From positions 18,100,694 through 18,164,693 of the forward strand of contig OX424570.1 in the NCBI GenBank assembly GCA_949152475.1: a stretch of 64,000 bases of DNA. Reading direction: 5' to 3'. Origin of the DNA: Terebella lapidaria (taxonomy: Eukaryota > Annelida > Polychaeta > Terebellida > Terebellidae). How positions within the stretch are numbered: the stretch's first letter is position 1; each line of letters begins with the position of its first letter. A program made the position numbers and the translations under genes. The notes beneath the pieces are model-generated. The model ran no database searches and had not been told where the DNA came from. It saw nothing but the letters and a program-made list of their open reading frames with translations. Positions 35,101 to 45,620 of this stretch are shown piece after piece.

Positions 35101-35963
35101 CCACCCTGGCCCGTCTGACTGTCGAAAACCGAGGCTCAACCTCACAGAGCAGCACTAGAACACTGACTGGCAGCTGGAGTGAGACCAAGGAATGGTCTCA
35201 CGTCATCGGCCTCGAGCTGAGTGTCGAAATGACGGTTGAAGGCGGTGTACCACTTGTGGCGTCAACCTCGGTTCGTTTATTCGATTATTGATGTGATAAA
35301 TGGTTTTCCTTTGGGGACCGGATGGTGCAGTGGCAGAGCGCTTGGCCCGTGATCTTCAGGTCGTGGGTTCGAGTTCGCTCAGCGCCACTTGTGCCAGAAA
35401 ACCTCCCACGCCAGTGCAGCTCGACTGGCGGTAAAAACAAAGGCTGGGTGGTGTCAGAGACTGTCTATGGTATCTGGCACCTAGACGATCCCTTGGGACA
35501 GCCTAGTTGGCTGCGATGTGATATTCTCATAACAGTACACATTGTCAGAGGAGTTTCGCAATATTATTTACACGCATTAAGTGTTTATTGGTGCTAAAAA
35601 TTAGCTCATTCTATTGGTATCATATCATTTTTCACAGCTGACTGATTTGTGACCCGACTATCATTTGCATTTTCCCAGACAACAATAGGAATTAAGACGT
35701 CTTATTCATTCACAACCGGTGGATCTGTGACAGAGTCTCGCTCCGACTCTACGGCGGCGACTTTAGTCGTACCAGCCCATTCCCAGGTGACCGTCCTCAT
35801 GGTGGGAAACAACTACAAGGCCGAAGTCCCCTTCACTGCTGATATCACAACTGAGTACGAGGATGGAACCTATGGCTACCGGTATGGAGTCAGTGGTGTG
35901 TACACTGATGTCAGCGTGTCGGACCGACGAGTCATCTACGAGCCGGCCATATCAACTAATTAA
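32185..35963 (+). CDS. Secreted Vps62-repeat/aerolysin-like pore-forming protein, copy 2 (8 exons, 596 aa)
   Basis: Coding exons: 32185-32233, 32347-32446, 33253-33558, 33839-34103, 34294-34606, 34687-34887, 34999-35270, 35679-35963. They total 1791 bp in frame, with intron positions and phases identical to copy 1. The signal peptide is MEAKLILLFAFAVQLAG. Vps62-type GSGA-D modules fill residues about 20-411, with APYDYRLVWNDRGSGADQDG conserved. Residues about 412-596 form the aerolysin/natterin-like C-terminus (EGGVPLVAS hairpin region, TSYSFTTGGS, VPAHSQVTVLMVGNNYKAEV). Differences from copy 1: exon 3 is 57 bp shorter (a Ser/Gly-rich linker), exon 4 one codon shorter, exon 6 two codons shorter, and the first conserved D of some modules varies. 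The exon 7 donor TCG|GTTCGT is weak. A SINE sits in intron 7. No disabling mutation was seen. The inferred role is as for copy 1. Confidence 0.88.
35312..35530 (+). mobile_element. tRNA-derived SINE in intron 7 of copy 2
   Basis: The segment has a box-A-like TGGTGCAGTGGC (35322-35333) and a box-B-like GGTTCGAGTTC (35366-35376) at tRNA spacing, followed by an unrelated body ending near TTGGCTGCGATGTGA. Intron 7 of copy 1 is about 190 bp shorter and lacks it. The CTTGGCTGCGATGTGA phrase recurs near 37742, where another SINE tail seems present. It is not a functional tRNA, because acceptor-stem pairing is poor. Confidence 0.65.
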
Positions 35964-35990
35964 ATCGAACCCTGCATGTAGAATAGCTCT

Positions 35991-35998
35991 GAATAAAC
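35991..35998 (+). terminator. Poly(A) signal of copy 2
   Basis: AATAAA in the context CTGAATAAACAAGC lies about 30 bp after the stop, conserved with copy 1. Confidence 0.75.
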
Positions 35999-36049
35999 AA
36001 GCATAGAACACAAATTGAGATTGTTGTATCATTTTCACGCGACCCTTCT

Positions 36050-37480
36050 CTGATCATTGATGGTCTATTTGAACTTGTTACCCTCGTCCCGATCGGGGGA
36101 GAGGGTACTGCGGTTGTCTGTCCGTGCATATTTTTAACTAAAAAACAATAACAAATGGTCAAATCCGATTGAAAGCTTTAGGGATGAAGCAGTATGGCAG
36201 TAGCTCGGTCCTCCTTAATTACTGTCAAAATCGAATAAAAATGGTTGCCCGAGCAACTGAAAGAGTGAATTGGCCAAATCACATAATTTGCCATATCTCC
36301 GGTTCTAATCAATAATAATTTTTCCAAATATTTTCATGAATGTTGATAATATTGGTCGGGGTCAGGTTACCTGAAGGACTGTGTCTATGCATTTCATGAC
36401 CGTCCAGTCTCCTATGTAGCGTATGAACTGTCTTGGTGCCTGTGTATTCCTGTTCATCGAATGATTCGTTTCGGGTGTTCTATAGGCTTGTCAGAGCTTA
36501 ATCTTATGTCATGGCTAGTAGGCCGATACGAACTACGTGCTCGTGTGTATATGCCTGCACATGGGAAAGAGGGTCCCCTATGTTTCATGGTCTGTATGCC
36601 GGAAAAGGGGATTATTTTGCTAGAGTTACATTTCACGAATTTGGATCTGACCATTTTGCAGGGTTTTGATGTCGCGAATTTAGCCTAGCTGGGGTACTAG
36701 CAAAATATTCGAGGGGTTTTAATTTGTCGCACTGTGAAAAAACGCAAATTTCAAACCCTCGCGAAATAATCCCTTTTCACAGTAACACGTCTTCGTAAAT
36801 CCATACGTGGTTCTAATGAGTCGGGTATGCAACATATGTCTACTACAACAGTTCTTATTTTCCAGGGTATTACCAAAACAAATCCAGAGAGATTGATAAA
36901 CATACTCTATGCATTGCCTTCATGACCTATCTACCCAATGAGTATATACGATTTTCACATCTTAGATTTTTTTGTGTGTGAATGATTTAAACGCCTGGAC
37001 GCTTTTCAATCGTTTGCCGGCTGTTAGCTGATTTAACCGGACAGACTTGAAATGTATTTGCGTCATATTTTACTATCAGAGTGCATAGTATTTCACAAAA
37101 CAACATTAAATTGGGCTAGCAAAAAATTTCCTAGTGCGTTTTAGAACTTGTTTTCGAATTTGCACTCATTCAGCTATTCTCTCGTACATTACGAATGAAT
37201 ACCCGAATTTCAGATTTAAGATGATATATTTGTGACAATCGACTGTTCATTGGGAGAGAAGGTTCGAATACAGCTATGCGCATAATTATGTTATACATAT
37301 ATACCTCTCACCGACACCCCAAAATGTTATACATAGACCTATCCTCAGACGGTTGACGACAAAAATATTATGGTGAAGCCGTACAAAATGAACCAGTACT
37401 ACCATGATTCTTGTATAGTTTTATAGTGCAAATGAAGTCTATTTGCACGTACTCCCTTTTGACATATACCACGACCATCC
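36050..37480. other. Intergenic; repeat-like, no gene
   Basis: It starts with ACCCTCGTCCCGATCGGGGG, a short palindrome-containing phrase, and includes GGTCAGGTTACCTGAAGGAC near 36362. Both look like dispersed-repeat sequence. Frames at 36461-36688 are short and unrecognised. Confidence 0.4.
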
Positions 37481-37490
37481 AGCTTGGATG

Positions 37491-37964
37491 TGTAGGGTTC
37501 GGCGACCCCACGATAAAGAGGTATACCCCATTACTTGAGTGTCGCCGAATGTCTTATAAACCTGTCCGCACGTTCACGCTATAATCGTGGTGTCACTACT
37601 AGGTAGCCACCACGTCATAACGCTACAGTGCTTTCCCCTTTCGGAGAGACCTCGTCCCCGAGGTCAGCTATATCCCACTGCCCAGTCACATCACAGCACT
37701 GAAGATCAAGGGCGCCGCAGCTACCCGATTATGTACACATACTTGGCTGCGATGTGAATCTCAGTGAGGGGCTGACCCCAGGAACGACGCCGAGAGATCC
37801 CAGTGGTTCGAAAGGTACGGCACCAATTTAGGGTTCGGCGACCCCACGATAAAGAGGTATACCCCATTACTGGAGTGTCGCCGAATGTCTTATAAACCTG
37901 TCCACACGTTCACGCTATAATCGTGGTGTCACTACTAGGTAGCCACCACGTCATAACGCTACAG
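37491..37964. mobile_element. TRIM-like element: 138-bp direct repeats around about 200 bp
   Basis: Repeats 37491-37628 and 37827-37964 differ at about three positions in 138. The first starts TGTAGGGTTCGG and ends GCTACA(G), giving the TG...CA ends of an LTR; the second starts TTTAGGG. The roughly 200-bp middle has no coding capacity and contains a GGCTGCGATGTGA SINE-tail phrase. The size fits a terminal-repeat retrotransposon in miniature. A simple duplication with an insertion is the alternative. Confidence 0.5.
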
Positions 37965-37969
37965 ATGTT

Positions 37970-39900
37970 TACAATGGCCAGAGCCCCAACTCTAGCGCAT
38001 TGATGGGTCATGACAAGCAATTGCTGTTCCAACGTACCGAAACATTTCCAATAATCTGGGTGAGCACCCCAAACCTCTGTACTGTGATGCATAACTAAAT
38101 GCTTAGATGTCAGTGAAGGCCTATGAGCATGAGTGTGAAGAGCTGGTTGTTCCACCTGGTGCCAAACAGATCCAAGTAAGGCCGATCCCACAATCAACAC
38201 CTACAACTACTAAATAACCACAGATAACAACGTCTTCTCCATCGCCTGTATCCGAGCCTAACGCGTAGGCGATGACCCCGGGATATTATGACGAAGTTGG
38301 GAGTAAGGTAAATCAGATGTTGTACCACTGAAGCAGAGCCGACACCAGGCAACTGACAGTCATGAAACGAGTAACGAGTGCTCTGTTGACATATGCCACG
38401 ACTGTTGAGTGTTCACTCCAATATCCCCAGCCCCCCCCCCCCCCCCCCCACCCACGAGAGACGGCTTCCAACACTAGCGTATTGATGTGCCAACCAACAA
38501 TTGCTGTTCCAGAGTACCAAAACACTTTGAATATCTGGGTGCATGAACACTCCAAACCTCCGTACTGAGATACGTTGCCGAATGCTTAGATGGCAGTGGT
38601 GGGTGGGAGGGGCAATCCCGAGTGAGATTTGCAAGTTGGGCCCACAACGGATGCACTCGTGAGCCTTGGGAGACAATTGGAGTCGGGTTCGGAAGCTTGC
38701 CACTAACCCAGGCCCAAGGAATGTTGGTTATGTAGAAAATTGAATGGTGCTAGCTTCACCGTCCTTGACCTTAGGTGCTAGGCCGTGACTGGACTGCTGC
38801 TTGGCCAGTACCATGAAGGCATAGAACTGCTGGCAGCCAACTCACGTGGATTGTTCAGGAAGGAGTTCAGAATCGAGTATAGCTTCTGGATTCGATCTAG
38901 CAGAAGATAACTCAGTATTGCATGCTTACGAACTGATAGCCCAGAGAAATGTAATCGCGAGTGATCATTAACTTAAATTACACTGATGGAAGTTCATCAC
39001 CAGACTCATGGTCGGACACAGGATTTGTCAATCGCCATGTTCCAGCGAGCTCTCTTGAGACTGACTGTAGAGGAACCAACCGTCCCGGCACTGATGCAGG
39101 AAAATATAGCGCTGATTCCAAGCTCCGAATTTAGCAAACCACCAAGGTAAGGATCCAGGGAGAGGGAGATAGGCAGAGATCATGGAACTGCTAAACACGG
39201 CTATAAAATGCGAACTTGAGTTACCAGTGGGAGGAAAGGTGCACCAGCCTTCAAATCCAAGAAAATTGCCCAAACATTCAGTGGCAAAGCTTACAAGATC
39301 CACTCGGTAGTCTTCACTGGACGTCACCTGAACTCTTGGGGCCACGAATACTACGTTGTAAAAACCCAGACTTGGGATCTGCTGGTTCGATTGCGTTATT
39401 GGAGATCAATTTTTGAATCCTGGCATGCGGTGTTGCTCGCTTCTTTGGGGCAGAAGGCAGCCTGAATGGCTTTCCAACAGGAGACCATTTGTGACCTCGT
39501 ATATTTGGACCATATTTGAAAACCTTTCTCCTACAAATCGAGGGTTGGCTCGAATCTTTGACCAGTAAGGCCGAAAGTGAGCTATCCGACCTCAACGTCC
39601 TATTCTTGGACTATCCTCTAAAGTCCAGAGTCACAATAACAATAATCACACTTGGTCTGGGACGATTAACGGGACCCCTTGAAAGGGCTTCTCATTCTGG
39701 ACTCTGAGCTGAGGTGCTAGGATGTTGGACATTGGATCCTGTTCGAGACTTGACGTAGCTCCAAATCCAAGGCAGGTCCAATCTTGAAAGAGGGGGGAAT
39801 TGACTCTTGTCTCAGCTAAATATATATGGAGCTAGGAATCAGACGGAAAGTGAGACTATCTCCAATCTGCCTAATATTTGAAGGGGACCATAATGAGGTG
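37970..39900 (-). mobile_element. Decayed DIRS-type retrotransposon copy (remnant C)
   Basis: Minus-strand 39314-39595 gives a gag/RT linker (LLVKDSSQPSICRRKVFKYG) and RIQKLISNNAIEPADPKSGF, the start of RT. 38413-38703 and 37910-38200 give RNase H-like pieces (the WGAH region). Nucleotide similarity to 1-1400 is clear. Frequent stops are present. A run of C (about 38432-38449) interrupts it. Confidence 0.65.
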
Positions 39901-39939
39901 GTACCATAATGTACGGAAGCCCGTTAGTGCCACATGGGA

Positions 39940-40170
39940 AATAATATTTATCTGGCGGCCGCCACTGTATATCTGGTGCCCACCATTTAATTATCTGGCA
40001 GCTGCCATTTATTATCTGGCGGCTTCCACTTAGTTTTAACCATTTGTTACATCTAATTAAGTGGCGCCTGCCAGATAATTAGTGGCAGCCGCCATATAAT
40101 TAAATGGCAGATGCCAGATACTTATGTGGTGGCTGCCATATAATTTAGTTGTGGCCGTCAGATAAAACTA
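39940..40170. repeat. Palindromic element built from TATCTGGCGGCNGCCA words
   Basis: The left half repeats TTATCTGGCGGC-type words (four times, each with a small GGC..GCC hairpin). The right half repeats the reverse complement (GGC.GCCAGATAA or GCCGCCATATAAT). The centre lies near 40040-40060. The whole is a nested palindrome of about 230 bp. Confidence 0.7.
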
Positions 40171-40479
40171 GATGCATCTGTTCGCCTACGACCGCTTGGG
40201 TATATTCCCCGTAGCCCTATCATCCTTATTGCCCCAAATATATTACTGTTAAGTGTGAAAAAATACAGCAAGGACTAAAAAAGATTACTAGAGAATTGTA
40301 AAATCTTAAGCCACAACTGTTTATATTCCACCAAAATTGCTGCACTGATCTTCTGAAGTTATTGAGGGTCGAATTCAAAATCACCAGTGAAATCACTGCA
40401 TATGAATTTCCATTTTAACATGTTTGTTAAATAATGAAAATACGGACAGATCAATCTTTTCACTTATTTATATTTCAAC

Positions 40480-41595
40480 TCAGAATATTTTACAAACTTG
40501 GTTCCAAGTTGAAATTCAAAGTAAAATTTAACCAAAACTGCATTTCAAGATGACGAAATTGGAGCCAGATCGAACTTTTCGCCACATGTTATGCGCATTT
40601 CAAGATGACGAAATTGGAGCCAGATCGAACTTTTCGCCACAAGTTATATTTCAACTCATAATATGTGTCAAACATGGTTTCAAGTTGAAATTCAAAGTAA
40701 AAATTGACTAAAACTGCATTTCAAGATGACAATATTGGAGCCAGATCGAACTTTTCGTCATGAGTTATATTTTAACTCATAATAAGTGCCAAACATGATT
40801 TTAAGTTGAAATTCAAAGTAAAAGCTGACCAAAACTGCATTTCAAGATGACAAAATCGGAGCCAGATCGAACTTTATGCCACAAGTTATATTTTAACCCA
40901 AAATATGTGCCAAACATGGTTTCAAGTTGAAATTCAAAGTAAAAGTTGCTAAAACTCCAATTCAAGATGACGAAATTGGAGCCAGATCGAACTTTTCGCC
41001 ATGAGTTATATTTTAACTTATAATATGTGCCAAACTTGGTTTTAAGTTGTAATTCAAAATTGGAGCCAGATCGAACTTTATGCCACAAGTTATATTTTAA
41101 CTCATAATATGTGCCAAACATGGTTCAAAGTTGAAATTTAAAGTAAAAGTTGCTAAAACTCCAATTCAAGATGACGAAATTGGAGCCAGATCAAACTTTT
41201 CGCCATGAGTTATATTTTAACTTATAATATGTGCCAAACTTGATTTTAAGTTGAAATTCAATGGAAAAGTTGACCAAAACTGCATTTCAAGATGACGAAA
41301 TTGGAGCCAGATCGAACCTTTCATCATAAGTTATATTTTAACTCACAATATGTGCCAAACGTGGTTCCAAGTTGAAATTCAAACTAGAAGTTGATCAAAA
41401 TTGGAGCCAGATCAAACTTTTCACCATAAGTTATATTTCAATTCATAATATGTGCCAAACATGGTTTCAAGTTGGAATTCAAAGTAAAAGTTGACCAAAA
41501 CTGCATTTCAAGATGACGAAATTGGAGCCAGATCGAACTTTTCGCCACAGGTTATATTCAACTCATAATATGTGCCAAACATGGTCTCAAAACAT
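40480..41595. repeat. Tandem array of about 121-bp units (about nine copies)
   Basis: Each unit has TTCAAGTTGAAATTCAAAGT, a GCATTTCAAGATGACGAAAT block, GGAGCCAGATCGAACTTTTC and an ATAATATGTGCCAAACATGG stretch. Some units are shortened. Open frames here arise from the repeat. Confidence 0.8.
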
Positions 41596-41599
41596 GGTC

Positions 41600-42312
41600 A
41601 ATAATAGATTCAACCAGCAAAAATAATGTTAACTTATTTGGTCACAGCCATAAAATCTCCACTGGACAGAGCCTTTACCTTGTTGAGCCCAAGAATAAAT
41701 ATTTCTTGTCTTAACTAGTTTTATTGTGGTCGATAATAGAGTTAACATGTAAAAAATAATGTTAACTTATTCGGTTGCACCCAGAAAATTCAACTGGACA
41801 AAACCGTAACATTGTTGAGCTCAATAATAAATGTTTCTCATCTTAACTATTTTTATTGAGGTCAATAATGGACTTAACTAGCAAAAAAAAAAGTTGACTT
41901 ATTTGGTTACAGACATAACATCTCTACTGGACAGAACCTTTACCTTGTTGAGCCCAATAATAAATATTTCTTGTCCTAACTATTTTTATTGTGGTCAATA
42001 ATAGACTAAACTAGTAAAAATAATGTTGATTTATTCGGTTACACCCATGAAATCTGTACTTGACGAAACCTTCACCCTGTTGAGCTTAATAATAAATATT
42101 TCTCATCTTAACTATTTTTATTGTGGTCAATAATAGACTTAACTATTTTTATTGTGGTCAATGACAGACCTAACTAGTGAAAATAATGTTAACTTATTCG
42201 GTTACACCCATGAAATTTGTACTGGACAAAACCTTCACCTTGTTGAGCTTAATAATAAATATTTCTTGTCTTAACTATTTCTATTGTGGTCAATAAAAGA
42301 CTTAACTATTAA
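41600..42312. repeat. Tandem array of about 132-bp units (about five copies)
   Basis: Units carry ATAATGTTAACTTATTCGGT, ACTGGACA, CTTGTTGAGC, AATAAATATTTCTTGTCTTA and a TTTTTATTGTGGTCAATAAT tail. It directly abuts the preceding array but is unrelated in sequence. Confidence 0.8.
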
Positions 42313-42315
42313 AAG

Positions 42316-42673
42316 GAAGTTTTAACCTGTTTAAACCAGTATTTATTACACACTTACCTCTATAATAAACACTTTTGGGTAATCTTACCTGGCTTTCAAA
42401 TAAGAGGGAAATCAATGCCAATAAAAAAATTATTGGCACATTCTCTTAAACTGGTCGTTCTATGCCCCTCAGACTCGGTCGTTCATAAGGGTTTCTTGAC
42501 GAAAACTGAGCGAGTCAGTGGTCACTGAGAAATCTTTCCTGACGAAACTGTTCCCCCAGAACCGCCATTACTTTGTCCCTGATAGTTAGGCAGGGGAGGC
42601 GGGAGGGAAAATCAGCGTGTTTATTATAGAGGTAAGTGTGTAATAAATACTGGTTTTAACAGGTTAAAACTTC
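42316..42673. repeat. 57-bp facing inverted repeats at the 3' end of the DIRS-type element
   Basis: Arms 42316-42372 and 42617-42673 are reverse complements with about one mismatch (core GTATTTATTACACACTTACC). The phrase CTATAATAAACACTTTTGGG occurs again at about 42700, as a direct copy of 42360. The same A-B-B'-A' layout is seen in remnant B at 1438-1770, so it is a family trait. Confidence 0.8.
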
Positions 42674-43087
42674 TTATTTATGGCCACACTTTGACGTCTA
42701 TAATAAACACTTTTGGGTTATATCAGAATAACCACAGGAGGTGGGCTAACCCCTCCCTCACAATGTCATCACAGAGGCATAAAACGCACTACTTCAGATG
42801 TTTAATGAATTTAGGGTTGCGAGTAAAACCTACTTGCAAGTAATTAAAGTGGACGAGAATTAATGAGAAGGTTTAATTCTATTCACGACAAATATTCATA
42901 AACAAGAACTGAATAGTACCTGGGTAAGAGAAGGTCGTCGGCGAAGGAGGGACTCCCGGCAGTCGCTTGATGACGGCGGGCGAACCAAAAACTTCTACCA
43001 CCAAATAAGAGGGACAAACCCGTCCCCCGAGCCGACATCCGTCTGGCGATCTGTGCGTATGTACATGTGCTCCCAATCGAACAGTAT

Positions 43088-44220
43088 CTACAGGCGGACC
43101 TTGCTTTGCGCCGCTACCACGGGTCCTAGGTGGTAGTGGTCGCCGTCAAACCACGTCAATTCCCTACAATAGAAAGAGACGAAAGTGTTGTTAGAGGCCC
43201 ATGTACAGGCCTTCATGACATCGGCAAGGGCAACATTATTCATGAACGCGAGTGATGACGCCAGAGCTCGCACATCATGCGCCTTCACTCGAAAGGAGCC
43301 CGAAATTCTGGTGTTGGATCTGTCATAACAGAACAAAACACATTTCTTTACCCAGGACGAGATCGTTGCAGCCCTGATATCTTTCTGAAAACCCTTCTTG
43401 AACGCAACAAAAAGTAACCGTTTCCCAACATGAAGCTCCCTCGTGCGATTGACGTAGATGCGCAGAGCTCTGACGGGACACAATTTAGCATCCTCCTCCA
43501 AACCCGGGCCTAGGGAAGAGGTAAGGGAAGGGATGGTAAAAGTCATAGACGGGGTCTGGGCTAGCTGAGTTTTAGCCAAAAAAGAAGGGATGACCCGAGC
43601 TTAACCGCGGAGCCATCCTCCTTCCAGTGCACTTTGGAAAAGTCGAGAGCATGCAGCTCACTTCGCCTCTTCCCTGAAGCAAGGACCAGGAGGAAGACCG
43701 TTTTAAATGTCAGAAACTTCAACGACGCTTTCTCCAACGGTTCGAAAGGTTCGGAAAGTAAGCAATTCAAGACTAGCGATAAATCCCAGTCCGGGACCCG
43801 ATTTCGCGTTCTAGGCCTGTCGACAGCAAAACTATTTAATAACGCGGACAAACTCGCATCCTGACCAAAATCGATCCCCGTTTTATGCTTAAGGGTCTTC
43901 GCGATAGCGGTCCGGTACCCAGCAAGAGTGGACGGAGCCCTTCCCTCATTAAACTTTTCCAGGAGGAACTCCGAGATCAGAGGGGCAGTGGCCTTGAAAG
44001 GACTAACCTTCCTGCCACGACACCAAGCACAGAATCGCATCCACTTGGATTCGTAGACTGCCAAAGAAGATCGTCTGTTAGTTCTAGCGATCCTCGCGGA
44101 CACTTCTCTAGAAAAGCCCTTCTTTCGAAAACATCGCTCGACAAGAGCCACGCGTGAAGTTTCAACGTGCTCGGAGCTTGATGGAAGATGTCGGACCGAG
44201 GCTGCTTGAGTAGATCCCAA
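43088..44220 (-). pseudogene. Tyrosine recombinase of the DIRS-type element (frameshifted)
   Basis: It is read in two overlapping frames, 44220-43561 and 43579-43088. The first holds the N-terminal SAM-like region (SSLAVYESKWMRFCAWCRGR) and the first catalytic Arg (LVLASGKRRSELHALDF). The second holds the H-x-x-R box (VKAHDVRALASS) and the catalytic Tyr (TFVSFYCREL). All four R-H-R-Y residues are present, but a frame change near 43590-43600 next to a T6 run splits the protein. The first frame overlaps the end of the RNase H frame by about 60 bp, as is usual in DIRS elements. Confidence 0.85.
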
Positions 44221-45166
44221 CGGTCCGGCAACGGACTGGGTCGGCTGCTAACAACTCCAGAAGGTCCGGGAACCATGGCTTCTGGGGAAGCAGAGGGGCA
44301 ATCAGGATCATTCTGGCGCAATGCGATCGGAACTTGGCCAGAACCTTCTCCAGGAGCACTGCCGGAGGGTATGCATACGCGAACATGGCGTCCCAATCCG
44401 CCGACAGAGCATCCACCTCGAGACACCGCTCGTCCGGAATGGGAGAAACAAACATTGGAAGCTTTGTATTCCACCTCGTGGCAAACAGATCGACCGTAGG
44501 CGAACCCCAGAGGTCCCACAAAGCCCGAAACACCACTGGAGACAGGGACCATTCTGTTGGCTGCACCTGTCCCCTCCTGGACAAGCGATCGGCTAGAACA
44601 TTCATATGGCCTGGAATGTGACGAGCCCTGAGAAGAATTCGACGCTCGTGACACCAGAGAAGGAGGTCTATTGCGAGCCGGCACAGAGAAACTGACTTCG
44701 TACCCCCTTGCTTGTTTATGTAGGCCACGACTGTGGAATTATCGGTGGCCAACAGCACAACTTGCTGAGAAAACTGACGTTCCCAGTGCTGTAGCGCCAG
44801 AAAGACAGCTTTTAATTCGAGGATATTGATATGCTCGTCCTGTTGCGAACGAGACCACAGACCTGAGACCTCGTGAGAGTCCCAGTGTGCCCCCCAGCCC
44901 TCCAAACTGGCATCCGTAAAGAGATGCCTGGATGGAGGCGGCTGACGGAACGGCGCCCCTCGGAACAGGTTGACTGGATCCAGCCACCAACGCAAATCTC
45001 GAACCACTTCCGGCGACACCGGAACCAACTGAGACATGTCCCCGGTCGCCTGGGACCATTGAGAATGCAACTGGTGCTGAAGAGACCTCATGTGTAGGCG
45101 CCCTAATGGCACCATTTTCTCGGTTGAAGCCAGGGTGCCTATCAGGGACTGCCACCGAGACGCCAG
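44162..45166 (-). pseudogene. RNase H and C-terminal part of the DIRS-type polyprotein
   Basis: Acidic residues of the RNase H fold are visible in order: HLFTDASLEGWGAH, NILELKAVFLAL, VLLATDNSTVVAYINKQGG and NVLADRLSR. They are followed by the DIRS-typical TVDLFATRWN and a VDALSADWDAMFAYAYPP stretch. The frame is intact from 45115 to the stop at 44162. Upstream it is cut from the RT by a single in-frame TAG at about 45167-45169. Confidence 0.85.
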
Positions 45167-45620
45167 CTAAGGGACCTGATCCAAAAACCCGCGGCACTGC
45201 TCGGATAACTTTAACCGACGCTCCTCGGTCGGGATAACAGATCCGGAGATAGTCCGAAATCGATAGCCCAGAAAGACGAAGTCTTGCCGAGGAGATAAGT
45301 CTGACTTTTTGGGGTTGATTTTGAAACCCATGGAATGGCAAAGATCGACCACCCACTGAGCCTGCCGAACAAGAGTCCGAGGGCAGTGATGCCTGATTAG
45401 CCAATCGTCCAGATATTGATACAGGACGATACCATTGCGATGAGCTAGGACCTGAAGCTCCCTCACGCACATGGTGAATATCCAAGGGGCCGTGGACAGA
45501 CTGAAAGGCAACGCCCGAAACTGCCACACTTGGCCCTGATAGAAGAATCTGAGGTACCTCCGAATGGACCGCCTCATATAGTAACCACCCACGCATTGAG
45601 GGGCATCGCCGAGCGAACTA
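45167..45620 (-). pseudogene. Reverse transcriptase core of the DIRS-type element, motif A deleted
   Basis: The frame contains RRYLRFFYQGQVWQFRALPF, PFSLSTAPWIFT, the catalytic YQYLDDWLI box and GFKINPKKSDLSPRQDFVFLGY-like palm/thumb motifs. The preceding frame stops just after NAWVVTI, and this one resumes at MRRSIRRY. The roughly ten residues between them, which hold the first catalytic Asp (DLKDA in remnant B), are absent. The deletion and frame change remove activity. Confidence 0.85.

Noticed and set aside
38430..38452. Poly-C run as a functional G-quadruplex site
   Set aside because: A simple homopolymer inside a dead retrotransposon copy; length is also prone to sequencing error.
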